A stretch of DNA of 64,000 bases from Edaphochlamys debaryana. Taxonomy: Eukaryota; Chlorophyta; Chlorophyceae; Chlamydomonadales. The notes below the pieces were generated by a model. The model ran no database searches. It was not told the origin of the DNA and saw only the letters and a list, made by a program, of their open reading frames with translations. Where the stretch lies: the NCBI GenBank assembly GCA_016858145.1, contig JAEHOE010000053.1, forward strand, positions 124,001-188,000, written 5' to 3'. Position numbers and translations under genes: made by a program. Positions 12,637 to 24,403 of this stretch are shown piece after piece. Numbering within the stretch: position 1 is the stretch's first letter; every line of letters starts with the position of its first letter.

Positions 12637-15600
12637 ATGACTCTGCTATTCGCTGCCCTTGTACGATTGTTGCGTCTCCTGCGCGCGGCCATTATGAGCA
12701 TCAAGCAAGCTATAGAGCGCCTGGCGGGATTGCTGGCTGGCAAAACCTCCGTCCTGAGCACCAAGGGCGGCCTGGTGGGGCCTGGGGCTCTGAGATACAT
12801 CGCGGACCCATCCATGCGGGTCCCGACGCACTGCAGCTATGCAGCCGCGAGGCTCCCGCCCGCTATGTGCGATGCCCTCATGAGCCTCGTCCTGGATCGC
12901 GCAGGCTTATGGCATCGCGCAGCTGGTCGATGACGTGCCCACGCTGGAGAGGATGGTGGTGGCGCTCCAGAGTGCTCGGCAGATTGCTCTGGACGCCGAG
13001 GGTAGGAGGGATCGGGCCGGAGGGGGCTAGGAGGGGTCAGCGGAGCTAGGGGCGGGCCATGGGAGGACGACGGGCTGCAACCGGGCGTGCACAACACGAC
13101 GCCACCTGCGTTACCTCTCCGCTCCAAAGTGACTTGCCCTTCCATTCTCTCCCCGCCACTGGCAGGCGTCAGCCTGGGCCGCGCCGGCAAGATGTGCCTG
13201 CTCTCGCTCTCACCCGCGGCCCCCGCCGGCTCCCCGCCAGACACCCCCACGCCCGTGTACCTTTTGGACATCAGGTGGGGGCATGGGGATGATTTTCGGA
13301 GCATTGGAGAGCGGAGGAAGAGGGGCATGGGGAGGGGGGCAGCCCTGGATGGGGAGGGAGAGTGCGGGGGAACACGGTGAGGGGATGTGGGGCGCAAGCT
13401 GGCTTGAAGGGCATTCACGGTGGAAGGGTTGAGGGCCCTGCATGCTGGATTGACAACAGATGCGGCCCTCTAAAGGCAGGGGGCGTTTGGGGATCAGGGA
13501 CCCCACTGGCCTGCGGGACAGTAATCCACACCAGTCCGGTCGCAGAGAGAGGCAGCAGTGCTCAACGACGGCTAGGGTCGACGGCCGGGGGATGCGCCTG
13601 AGCTAACCCCCAAGCCCTCCCTACCCCCGTCGACCAACACAGCACCCTGAGTACCGTAGCCTTCATCCACTCCCCGCCATCGCTTCAAAGAGCTGGAAGT
13701 GGCGGCAGCGGTAGCAGGCGGGCGCCCGGTCGGGCTGCCGGCCCGGGCCCGCCCAGGCCCGGAACGGTGGACGCTGCAGGAAACCTGCCGGTGCCCGGCA
13801 CCGGGGATCCCGGGGGGCCCTACTCGTGCCTCAAGGACATCCTGGAGTGCCCCAAGGTGACGGGTGGTGCTGCCAAGGGACTGTCTCGCACACTCGCAGC
13901 CCCCAGAGCCCTCCTCACACGAAGCGCGTCAAACCCTTCAGCTGCGGCTCTTTCCCTCCCGCAACCTCCTACCTGGACCATGCAGATCACCACACCACAC
14001 ATACACCCCTCCCTGCCCGCCCCGCTCCTCCCGGCCCCCAAGGTGGCCAAGCTGGCCTTCGACGTGCGCTGCGACGCGGAGGCGCTGTTCCACCAACACG
14101 GCGTGCGCCTGGGGGGGGCGGTGGACCTGCAGCTGGCGGAGGTGGGGGGGAGGGGGGATGTGACAGCGGGGCGGGGGTGTGTGGAGTTGCTGGTGGGAGT
14201 GGGGAGGGGATTGGGGGGGTTGGTGGGGCTGAGCGCGACAGGGCAAGGGCACACGAGATGCTTGGAGCGGGCTCGGTCGTGCTTTGGAAGGGGACATTGG
14301 GCCTTCCGCTGGTGGGGGGTTTGATGGCCGGTTACTCCCATTCCTCGGGGAGGAGACAGCCCGGTAGGCGGGCCACACCCAACCAGGGCTTCAGCAAACT
14401 GTGCACGGCCTCCTCCGCCGACCACCGTGCCTGTGGCTCCCCGCCAGGTGGCTTACCGGCGCTACGGCCCCGCGCCCCGGCGGGTGGCTTACGTAATGGG
14501 CCTTAGTAAGGTGCTCGAGTCGTACCTGGACGCCGAGGTGAGCGGTCTGGCAAGCTCTGGATCCTGCACCTTCAAATTCTAGGGACCCCCCTACAGCCAC
14601 CGGCAACTTGCACGGGGCCCCACACCTCACCCACCGGCACCCGCCAGGCGGCGGGTTTGCTGAGCGGTTCCGAGCGCGCCTGCGGCCCTGCTCGCCTGTA
14701 CGCTTCCAGTACCCACCCACGCTCTCACCCCACAACCCCCGCCCCACACAGGGCACACACCCACACACCCACACCTCTCCAGGAGCATGCACAGCTGCTC
14801 GTTTCCCTGGCTTACACGAGCAGCCCTGTACACACCCCTACCCTCCTCCCCAGGCCCGCGAGCGCTGGCGCGCCACCGCCGTTGACAAGCGGCTGCTGCA
14901 CGAGCAGTTCAACCGGGACCCGCAGTACTGGGACCGCCGGCCGCTGACGGAGGAGCAGGTGGGGGCGGGGCATTGCCAGTTGGGGAGGCGCGGGGTGGGG
15001 TGGGGCGTGGGGTCAAGGAAGGGATGGGGGAGCGGGGCTGCCCAGGCGTGGTGAGGGGACTCACAGAAGATTGCGTCGACAGGCACTCGTGGGTGCAGCC
15101 AGGGGGTGCATGGCCGGGAGGGGAGAGGCAGGGAGTGCTGAGGGGAGCCCTGAAGTGCTGTCCTACCGCTGTGTCGTACGGTACGGCAGGTGCGGTACGC
15201 GGCGGACGATGTGCTGTACCTGCACCACCTGCAGCGCTTCTTCGGGGAGACGCTGCCGGAGCCCATCATGAGCCGGGTGCGTGTGGGGCAGGGGTGGAGG
15301 ACAGGGGGGTCCAGGACAGCCGGGTCCCGGGCCGAGTCCCGCCAAGTGCGTTTAGGCGACTGCTCGTCCAGCTCACGGCAGTTGTGATAGTGCCCTAACG
15401 TTGCGTGCGTTCAGAGCTCGCTTCTACTCTCGTGCCTGGCCCTGGTGCCTTTCTCCACGCGCGCCCCCTCCCGCCGCCCTTCCCTCTGCAGGTTGTGCGG
15501 TTCAGCGAGTATCGAGTGCTGGAGAGCTGCCAATCAGCGGCGGGGGCGGGGCCCGGGGCAGCACCGGGGCTGGCGGGGGCGAGGCTGGCGGGGGCAACGG

Positions 15601-15638
15601 GGGATGCGTCACGGGCGCAGGCGCCGGCGGGGCTGTGA
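12637..15638 (+). CDS. DEDDy 3'-5' exonuclease domain protein
   Basis: Predicted 3'-5' exonuclease of the RNase D/EXD1-like DEDD group. Nine exons: 12637-12819, 12905-13001, 13166-13274, 13643-13856, 14043-14141, 14448-14537, 14854-14958, 15190-15276, 15492-15638; about 376 residues. Catalytic motifs: Exo I IALDAEG (D91, E93), Exo II LAFDVRCDAEALFHQHG (D208), Exo III LTEEQVRYAADDVLYL (Y302, D306), i.e. a complete DEDDy set. A Gly/Ser/Pro-rich insert follows STVAFIHSPP. The C-terminus is a low-complexity Ala/Gly tail. The 5' end is the weak part: exon 1 has an ATG at 12637 and a hydrophobic, Arg-containing start (MTLLFAALVRLLRLLRAAIM) that could be an organellar presequence, but its donor could also be at 12774/12775 (GTGGGG), which keeps phase and removes 15 residues. 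No TGTAA was found downstream. Confidence 0.8.
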
Positions 15639-16198
15639 GGCCGGGCACTCGAGGGGAGGGGGGGCTGTGCACGCCGTAGAGGCGTGGGGGGTGGGGGCAG
15701 CGGGCGGGCTCACGGCTCAGGGCATGCGTTTGCAAGGTGGGACGGACGCTTAGTAGCCGGTGCCGTTGCGCAAGCAGGGGCACGAGGGCCGCCCGCGGGC
15801 AGGCGCAGCGGGGGTGTCGTGCAGGACGAGCGTACGGCAGCGCATGCGCCTTAGTCAGCGGGCAAGGGTAGGCAGGGCTGGCGTCGATTGGCAGCCTCTC
15901 CCTGCCGGCCTGTACGGATGTGAGGAGGTGAAGACATGGACTGCGTGCTCTGGAAGGGTTTGCCTTGGGCGCACTTGGACGAAGTTGGCACGGGCGGGAG
16001 AGGGCGGTGATGCGTCGGAGGTGGATATTTGGCTCCTGGATCCAAGAGGAGGAGGACAGGGACGAGAGTGGAGGGCAGGGACCAGGAAGGACGGAGCACC
16101 TGAGGAGTGGACCAGAATTGGTACAGAGTTGAACTTGATAGCGCATGCGGCCATCACGCAGCCCCTGACAGGCTGATAGGGCCAACGCCAACACTTTC
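15639..16198. other. Convergent 3' UTR / intergenic stretch
   Basis: 560 bases between the exonuclease stop codon and the poly(A) signal of the convergent carboxypeptidase gene. No coding exon, RNA gene or repeat was recognised, and no plus-strand TGTAA; the nearest variant is TGTAC near 15911. Confidence 0.5.
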
Positions 16199-16203
16199 TT
16201 ACA
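16199..16203 (-). terminator. TGTAA poly(A) signal of the carboxypeptidase gene
   Basis: TTACA on the plus strand, about 570 bases beyond the carboxypeptidase stop codon. The stretch 16204-16772 would then be its 3' UTR; I see nothing else in it. Confidence 0.45.
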
Positions 16204-16772
16204 AAGGACAACAGAGTGCTATGATACATGACGTCTACAACTACAAGCCTGTGCCGCAGGGTTCCCGGTATCGGCGACTAAATGGCCGTGGCACCAAGTC
16301 CAACCTGCGTGCTACAGTCCCACTCTCAGAACAGCAGCCCTGCAGCCGGTCGCTCGTGCTTCTGGCACACCCGTATCCCACGCCCTTCCTCGCCACCTTC
16401 GCTTCAGGTTCTTCGGCTCCTCGGTCTCTGCCACTCCACGGCACTCAGTCGCAGCGCTCGGTCCGCGAGGCTCACCACTTCCGGTTTTGGCTGCAGACAG
16501 CCGCGAACAACCCAAGCTCCATGCTCGGAGACCTGTTCACGGATACCCTTCCGACCCGCTCCTCCACTCCTGCTCCCGGTACTAGCGCTCCCCGCCCCGA
16601 TTGATTGAGTTCACCCCCATCTGTCCCTGCCAAACCCTCGCGCTCTCACCACAACTCCAGGACCCCCTGGCAGCGCCTTCCCTGCAGCACGCCCTCTTCA
16701 GCGCCTTGCTTCACTCGTCGCATTTCCGGCTGGTTGGCCAGACCCGGACAGCTTCACACTGCCCCGACCCCC

Positions 16773-19700
16773 TCACAGAGCCTTGCCCTGCAACCAGTTT
16801 CGGGCCATGTGCGACGCACGCTGCGGCTGTACGTACGGCACCATGTGACCCGCGCCCCGTACGGTGGCGAAGGTGAGGCCCTCGTAGCCCACGATGTAAC
16901 CGCCAACCTGCACGGGGCCAATGCGGGCGGGAGGATTACGTCAGCTACCGGTCACATGCCTCCAACGGAAAAGGGCAGAAACGCAAGGATGACACGAGCC
17001 CGTTGACCCAACGGTCCCGAGGCCATGTGCGGCAGGGCAGGCGCAGGGACGAGCCACGCACTCGCAACCCCGCATCGCGCAACCGAGCTGCTAACCGGGT
17101 CCGAAGGAGCCCTCGCATTCCCGCGTACACAGCCACCCCCGGGCGCACGCACCCCTCCAGCAGCCCAAGGCCCCCACGCAGCCCCCCCTGCACTGTGTGC
17201 GACTGTGTGCATCACGCAGTACACCTGTTACTGCCCCCAAGCGGGTACGCACCCCTCCAGCAACGGCCCCCCCACAGCCCCCCCTGCCCTGTGCGCGCCC
17301 CCACCTGCCCCTCCGAGTACCAGGGCCGCCAGGGCGATCGGTCCTTGAGCCGCAGCGAGGCCACCCAGCGCCGCGTGCCCACCACCGGCACGATGCCGTC
17401 CACGTCGCCCGAGAAGATGAGCATGCGGAGGTTGGCCTGGGGGGAGGGTGGAGGGGTGGAGGGGGTGGTGGGTGGGGATGGGGGGATCGGGTGGTGGTGG
17501 GTGGTGGGTGGGGGGTGGGGGGATCGGGCGGTGGTGGGTGGTGGGTGGGGAGGGTTGGGGGTTGGGGGGGTCGGATGTGGAAAGTTGGGGATGGACGGAT
17601 GGGGGTGGAAGGCTTGTGGGGGTGGGGATGGGGGTAGCGATGGTATGGATCGTCAAGCTATCCCTGGATGTGAGGCGCTCAGGCGGGTCAGGGGCGGGGG
17701 TCGAGGGTGATCAGTCGTACCCCTGCCGAGGGCTGCTGTGCTCGCAGCCGACGCAGTGCCGTATCTGCCGTACGTACCTTCATCAGCTCGCCGTACACGG
17801 GCAGCATGGACGACAGCAGATCCTCCCGGGAGTACACAATCCTGAAGGGGGGTGGGTGAGTGGGGGGGTCGGTGGATCAGGGGGTCGGGGGTCACACTGC
17901 ACTCGGGAGGTCGGACCATGCCCATCCTGCCCTTTAATGGCCTCCCCCAGCAGAGCACCAGCAGCCCACGCCCTCCCTGCCCTCAACCCTTGCCGATGTT
18001 GCCCCCAACCCCCGCTCCCCGGAGGGCCGAACCCCCTCACCCCCGCGTGCAGTCGGTCCGGCGCCAGGGCGCCCCTTGCCCCCCCTGCCCTTTCCCCCCC
18101 TCTGGTGCTGCCCCGCCCAGGGCGCCTCCATCCCCTCCCCACCACCCCCCGGCCCCCTCCCGGCCTCACCCCCGGGTGCAGTCGGTCCAGCGCCAGGGCA
18201 GCTTGACGGTCTGATTGGCGTGGAGCGCGGCCTGGACCTGGGGGGTGGATGGGCGGGTGGGTGGGCGGGTGGGTGGGTGTGTGAGGCAAAGGGTGGGAGT
18301 CAGGGGCTGCTCGCGAAGGAGTGCTTTGCATCGATGTGTCGGCGCCGCCGGGTGAGGGGAGCATTTTAAGTCGCAGCAGGCGCCGCTCCTATCGCGTAGC
18401 CCAGCCATCCCTCACACGGTGCCGTGCCATCCGTATTCCATCCACAACCCCGCAACCCCATGGCCGTACGACACGTGCACAGCACTGCCGTACGCACCTC
18501 GGGGCGGTTGAGCCACACCTCGACCTCGTCGTCAACGCAGGGGTCGTACCCCGGGTCGGCGTTCTCGCCGCCGCCAGAGTGCCCGTGAGCCACCTGCCCC
18601 TGTCCCTGCTCTGCCTCCGCCTGCGCCTCCTCCGCCCGCTGCAGGGATGCTGCCACGTGGGCGAGGCGCGCGGCGCGGTGCGAGCTGGGCGCGGCTGCAG
18701 CGGCGGCGGCGGCGATGGATGCGGCCGAGGCGGCGCGGCCCGCTGCGGGTTGGGGCGTGGGAAGGGAAGGGAAGGATGTGGGAGGGGTGGGTCGTCAGTC
18801 AAGGGCAGCGCGCGATGTCGGGCTGTGGCACATGCAGCCCACGCCTTGGTCGGTCTGGAAACCTGCGCCAGCTGTTCGATGAGCGCCGGCTCTTTGATGG
18901 GCTGGAGCCTTCGAGCCTTCTCCTGCTCCGCTCCATTAGTCGCTAGGCCCCCGTATCCCGAGCCCCACCCCGCTCACCTCCCCCACGGGCGGCGGCGGCC
19001 GCCGCCAGGCGCGGAGCCAGGCCCTGGCCCTGCGCCCCTGCGCCCTGTGCGCCCTGTGCGCCCTCCTCCGAGGACCCCGCCAACGCCCAGCTGAGAGCCT
19101 CGACCTGGCGGGAACGGAAGGTCAGGGACGAGGGGTTGATATGGAGCTGAGAGCTCGACCAGGACGTCAATTGCTCAGGGAGCTGAGCCAACTAAGAGTG
19201 GTTCGGGAGAGCCGGGTCGGGCGGCCCTCGGCCCAGGCCCTCCCGGACCAGCCCGCTCCACGCTCGTGCAGCCACACCCCTCCGCCCGCCTCCACCTGCT
19301 TCCTCAGCGCCTGCGGCTCCGTACAGAGATCTGCGTAGATCTCATAGATGTTGATCTGGCCCAGCTCGGAGAAGGCCCTGCAGGACAAAAGAAAAACGGC
19401 ACAGGTGACACCCTTGAAGCAAGCCGCCTGGACCAGCCTACGGCGTCCTCTCCACCCTCTCGCGACGTGAACCCGCTCAGCTTCAAGCCGCTCCTCGATC
19501 CCACCCCCGCCCCTGACCTGCCCTTACTATCTTGTTGCAAAATGTTCCCCTGCCGCGCCTCCTCCATGCCCCGCCCCCTGCCCCCTCCCCCCCCTGCTGC
19601 GTTCCCCTCAACCCCCCGCCCCCCGCCCCCTCCCCCCCGCCCTTGCCCTTTCTTTACTTGTTGCAGAAGTCGTCGCACAGCTCCTCCCGGGTGACGGCGT

Positions 19701-22669
19701 TGGCGTGTTCGGGGTGCGGGTCGAGCGGGCCTGGGCCGGATGGGGAGGGACGCCACAGGTTACAGCGAGGCATTGCAGCACGTGGCATCCGCGGCATCGC
19801 GGCATCGTGGCACATTTCGTCACACTCTGAGCTGAGCCGCAGCATTGTCTGATATTCACACAAGAGCGCCGCTCGGTGGGGGCAGCCCCACCGCTCACCG
19901 ATGCGAGAGAAGTTGCAGTTGGCCCGGATGCCGTTGGCGGTTGGGTCCGAGATGAGGGCGTGGGACCACCAGTAGTCCACGGCACCTGCAGGGCAGCGAC
20001 GGGGGGTGGGATCTGTCATGTGGCGAAAGCAGGGCACGAGGGGACAGTGGGGTGCAGGGGCCAAAAGCCTGTGCCGCTACATCCCTTCCGGTGCCTTCCC
20101 TCCGCACCCCCCACGCACCCAGGTTGTCGATGGATGGATCGAACAGGGGTGCAGGGGCCACAAGTGTGCGCCGCCCTCTTTTTTCTCTGCCTGACCACCG
20201 CACCCCATCCAACCGTCCACCCACCCAGGTTGTCGATGGACGTGTCCGTCCAGGGGTTGCCCACGAGGAAGCCCTGCACGGAAGGAGAGAGGGGCGGCAG
20301 GCATGTCCGCGTTGCATGAGACAAATGCCCTTCCCTTGCCCTGCGCGGGGCATGTCTAGCCCGACCAGTCCGAGCTAACTGAGTCCAGGCATTCTCTATG
20401 TTAGGCATCTGCGCCTCTCTACAACCTGACCGATGCCCCGCCCCGCTGCGCAACCCCCGTTTCCCCTGCGTGCTGCCCGCTCTCTCCCTCGCTTGGGCCC
20501 TCGCTCGCCTGCAGGTTGACCCGCTCCTCCTCGGTCTTTGCGGCCGCGTTGCCGTTGACCAGCGCCAGCGCCAGGTTGGGGACGTAGTGGCCCGCGTAGG
20601 ACTCGCCTGGGCGGGGTGGGGAGAAGGGGGGCACATGGGGGAGGTGAGGAGGCAAGGACGAGATTGGGGACCCCAAAGCGTAGGAGGAACGGATTCGGAG
20701 CATCTGGGACCGGGCAGTAGTGATGAGCCCAGGCCCAGGCGCCCGCGGGTGTGCTAACGAGCCCCCCTCCGCCCTCGTCCGCCCCCACCTGAGACGTAGA
20801 AGGGCGCGGGCCGGTGGTGCGGGAACCGGTCCAGGAAGCGGCGCACGAACACGGCCGAGTCGGCGGCGGTGCGGGCGTCGCCTGCCGGGCGGTGGGTGGT
20901 GGCGGTTGGTGGGGGGAGAGGAGCTGAGCCGACGAGCCCCTGCGTTGCTTACCACCTCCCATGAGCTTGCCTTCCTGAGCTCGCTTTGCAGAAGCTACTG
21001 TCGGCCACCGACCCACCCAGCCTGGCGCCCGCTGCCGCCTCCCCCCTCACAGCAGCTACGGCCTACCTCGTGGCCTGCCTGGGCCGCGCTTCACGACGGG
21101 CCCCCCTCCTGCTACCTCCAAACCACCCCCACCCTCCCGGCAGCCCGCTCCGCGCTCACCCACGATCGCGTCGGCCGTGGTGTTGGAGTAGCTGAAGCCC
21201 ACGAAGGCGGGGCTCTCCAGCCAGATGACGTGCGCAAACTCGTTCCAGGAGTGCGGGTTGACCTGCGTCGAGTCGGCAGGTTGAGGAGTATGGAGGGATG
21301 GTGGTTGCCGTGGGGTCGGGGCCCGGGGGGCGGGAGAAGCAAAGGCGTGTGCGGGGTGGCCAAGCGGGGGTATGTTCGGGGCGGCAAGCCGACGGAAGGG
21401 AGGTGCAGGTGCAGGGTGCAGGTTTCCCTGGAAGACTAGAAGGGATGAGCGCGCAGCTGAGGGTGGGTGTCGAGTGCGTGTTCAGGGACCATGCGTCGGG
21501 TCGCACGGTCCCTCACCTGCAGCTCCTTGCCCCCCGGGAGGGGGTACCAGGGGCCCAGCTCGGACATGAACCCGCCACCGATGGACGAGCAGCCGGGGCC
21601 GCTGCGGGGTTGTGGGGAGCAGGCGGGCAGATCAACGGGCAGAGAAGCAGGTGAAGCAGAGAAGCACCCAGGCAGATCAACGCCATCTCAGCCCCACACC
21701 TCGGGCGAAACCTCGCTTCCCCCGACATCCCGGCACTCTGAGCCCCCGTCCACAGGCCTGCCGCTGCACCCCCCGCCCTCCCCCGCCCCCCCGCCCCCCG
21801 CGGCTCTCTCTTACCCGTTGAGCCACAACACCAGGGGCACCTCGGCCTCGCCCGCGCCCACCCCTCCCTCCGCGCCCCCCTGCGCCCCCTCCAGCGCCGA
21901 ATTGGCTGCGTTCTGCCGCGCAGCCTCACTGGCCTCGGCCAGGATGTAGAAGAGCGCGCGCCCCGCCTTGTCGTCAACGGTCACGTAGCTGTCAGGGTGG
22001 AGGGGAGGATGCAAGCGGGGATGAGCGGCAACTGGCGGCTACAGCTGAGAGGAGGACAAAGTTGATGCAGCACCATGTGTGTGAGTCGCCACAGCACTAA
22101 CCCCTGTGGCCGCTGCCCTTCTCGATCCTAGAGTGGAGCGGAGTCCGTGCCAGGCAAAGGCCAGAGCTGGTTGCGGCCAGCTAACCCACCCTGCGAAGAG
22201 GTTGAAGCCCTCCACGTCACCCCAGCCGGGCAGGAAGGGAACCAGATCGTCCAGGGCGGCGTCCGTGTAGCCGCTGTACGGCATGGGGTCAGGATCGTGG
22301 ATTACGGATCATGGCATGGGGAGGGTATGTGCCTGATCTCATGTGCCCGCAACTGGCCGGTGGAGAGGGGGGTGCGGTGAAGGCAAGAGCAGGGCGCCGC
22401 GGGCTGGCCTGTGGGCGGATAACCCGCACAACCCCAGCTCGACCCCCCCTGCCGAGGCCTCACCTTGCCCGCAGAGCTTGCTTCCGCGCCTGCACCCTTG
22501 CACTAGCTCCTGGCTCAGAGCGGAGAGTATCCTCGGCGAGGCGGGCCTCTTTCGCTGCAGCGCGAATCTCCGCAGAGCTCATTTGCACTCGCGCTGCCGT
22601 GGCACTGCATGCCAGCAGCATGATAGTCGTTGCGGCCACAAGGGCAAGCAGCCCCACGCCTCTCCCCAT
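16773..22669 (-). CDS. Secreted serine carboxypeptidase, peptidase family S10
   Basis: Removes C-terminal residues from peptides in the vacuolar/secretory compartment or outside the cell. Seventeen exons, 5' to 3': 22669-22464, 22273-22190, 21988-21815, 21601-21517, 21262-21160, 20881-20789, 20606-20509, 20273-20225, 19985-19899, 19730-19658, 19377-19296, 19104-18978, 18742-18498, 18237-18170, 17841-17778, 17436-17305, 16907-16773; about 634 residues with all phases closed. The N-terminus is a signal peptide ([20 protein letters not shown]). Family motifs in order: [15 protein letters not shown] (oxyanion region), nucleophile Ser in GESYAGHY (about 250), [10 protein letters not shown], catalytic Asp in [10 protein letters not shown] (about 557), catalytic His in GAGHMVPY (about 611). 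It is longer than typical S10 enzymes (about 450-500) because exons 19104-18978 and 18742-18498 encode an Ala/Gln/Glu-rich insert before the Asp motif. Exon 7 appears to use a GC donor (CAG|GCGAGC). Confidence 0.95.
17437..17640 (+). repeat. G-rich minisatellite in carboxypeptidase intron
   Basis: Irregular tandem array of GGTGGTGGGTGGTGGGTGGGG-like units within the last-but-two intron of the carboxypeptidase gene. The plus strand has long G runs able to form quadruplexes; the transcript (minus strand) is C-rich. A shorter relative, GGGCGGGTGGGTGG, lies near 18250-18280 in another intron of the same gene. Confidence 0.75.
20049..20240 (-). repeat. Tandem duplication of an exon end with its splice donor, about 100 bp
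   Basis: Two landmarks recur at about 100-base spacing: ggggtgcaggggcca at 20049 and 20146, and cacccaggttgtcgatgga at 20116 and 20222. The right-hand copy of the second landmark is the 3' end of carboxypeptidase exon 20273-20225 with its donor. The left copy, now inside the following intron, keeps the same exon end and a GTGCGT donor, so it is a potential cryptic 5' splice site. Confidence 0.7.
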
Positions 22670-22936
22670 TTTGTTTGTGCTTTGTTGGTTTGGCGGTTCC
22701 CTAAAGACGCCGACCACGTGCACGCAGCCTGCTCTTTGGCACAGGGGCACAGTAGCGCGATCGCGCAAGAAGGGGAGCGCAATGCAGCGCGTGGAAGTCC
22801 GTTTGGACCGCAATGCAATGCCGGCCCTTTGGCGCGCGTCGCGGGGCGCTAGCTAATCGCCTTGCGCTCTGGCTACTTGTTGAAAACTGGATACAGCCAG
22901 CGGAACGGCAATGCCGTCCGCCGTGCAAGCCAGATG

Positions 22937-23526
22937 CAGGGATGGGGGCGAAATCGAAACTATTTCGCCTGCCTATTTCGCCATGTATTTCGCCGGGGTT
23001 TTCGCCGGGGCCTCCTTATCGCCAGGGTGGCGAAACTTCGGCGTAATTTCAGGCGAAACTGCGCTGAGGGCGGGTTCCTCTCGGCTGAAACAGCTTGTTG
23101 ACCCCCCAAGATGCCCCAAACAACTCCCTGAAGTGCTAATCTGGTAGTTTGCTGCGTTGTATGCGAAGGGGTGACCGTCGTGTAGGGGGAAGAGGGGTGG
23201 CGAGCAGCGGGGGAGCCGTGGGGTAAGGCCGTGTCGAGCCGTGTCTCAGGGTTGGACCCTGCCCGGGCGGTCTCCTGCGGTCCTGGGCCTCTCGCAGCAC
23301 ACGGACAACATCTAAATGGAAGTGTAGCTCGACAGGGGGGTTGCTGCGCGGCCAGAAAGCTGCTGGCACAGCTTGGAATGGCAGAATTGCTCGGAAGATG
23401 GCTGGGCGAAACCCCAGGCGATATTGGGCAGGCCCAATCGGCGTTATGTTTCGCCTTCCGTGGTGGCGAAACTAATCATTAATTTCGCCCGCCTGAAGGG
23501 CCCTCGGGATTTCGCCCCCATCCCTG
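22937..23526. mobile_element. Non-autonomous hAT-type transposon (MITE), 590 bp
   Basis: The ends are perfect 19-bp terminal inverted repeats: cagggatgggggcgaaatc at 22937-22955 and its reverse complement at 23508-23526. Directly outside both ends is the identical 8-mer gccagatg (22929-22936 and 23527-23534), a target-site duplication. An 8-bp duplication and termini beginning CAGGG are hallmarks of the hAT superfamily. The interior has no transposase-like reading frame. It carries about twelve copies of ttcgcc/ggcgaa in either orientation, crowded within about 120 bp of each end, as expected of subterminal transposase-binding sites. The left end is 268 bases upstream of the carboxypeptidase start codon. 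Perfect repeats and duplication suggest a recent insertion. Confidence 0.9.
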
Positions 23527-23534
23527 GCCAGATG

Positions 23535-24403
23535 CTTTGTAACCCGAATGCGGTCGGCACGTCGACGTCAGCGAGGAGCCTCAAAAGCCCCACGGCTTGC
23601 TGAAAGCCTAATTGCGCATGCTGGGGGCCGCATCGATGAAGGGGAGGCCGGCAGGCCGTAAGGGTGCCTCAGGACGCGCCCCGCCCGCTCCTGCCCCGGT
23701 GCCTCCCCGATGCCCCCCGTGTTTGGGCACGGCGCGTGCCTCAGCCCTAGGACCCCCCCTGCCTCACCTCTGTGCCCGGCCCGCGCACCCTTGCCACCCG
23801 TCCCTACGCTCTCCGCTTCAACCCATGCGCAGAGCCAGCCCTGCATAGTAATAAAACGGGATGGGGACCCGGGATCACGTGAGGGGAAGACACCTGCACT
23901 GGGCCGGGCGTGCTGTCGCCTTATCTGGGCAGAAAATGGATGTAGTGGGGAGTTACAGGAGGCAAAGGTCAGCGGTGGCCGGGACCGCACTCGGGCACCT
24001 CGGGGGGTCAGGCGATTGAAGGCGCGGCGTGCCCGAAACCGCATGCCGAAAGCCTGAAACATCAGCCGTCTCACATCGTGCGGACATAGATACCATATGC
24101 ACTTTTGAATGTACTGAAAGCGCCGTTCAGCTGTGCCGTTCAGCGCATTTACATGCCGCTTGCTGAACAACAACGAAAAGCCCTCAAACTGCTCTTTAGC
24201 GATGAGTCTCAACCTGTGGCACTCAAGCATCAGCACGCCGCTGCAAACCTGAACACCGACCGACCACACTTTGCCTTAATCCGCTTCCTCTTCAAGCTGT
24301 TACACCCTTTCCAGCTTGAAACATCGCCATTGCGGCCAGGAAGATGCCTGGCACCTTCAGGGGAGCGGGGCCAAGGGTGGAGTCCACACATTGACGACGA
24401 CGA
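23535..24403. other. Upstream region of the giant surface-protein gene
   Basis: About 870 bases between the transposon and the start codon at 24404; it should contain the promoter and 5' UTR. Open frames across it (for example minus strand 23568-24269) lack recognisable motifs. No tRNA, repeat array or clear promoter element was recognised. Confidence 0.4.

Noticed and set aside
23568..24269. 233-codon minus-strand frame upstream of the giant gene
   Set aside because: No motifs, mixed composition and no supporting splice or poly(A) context.
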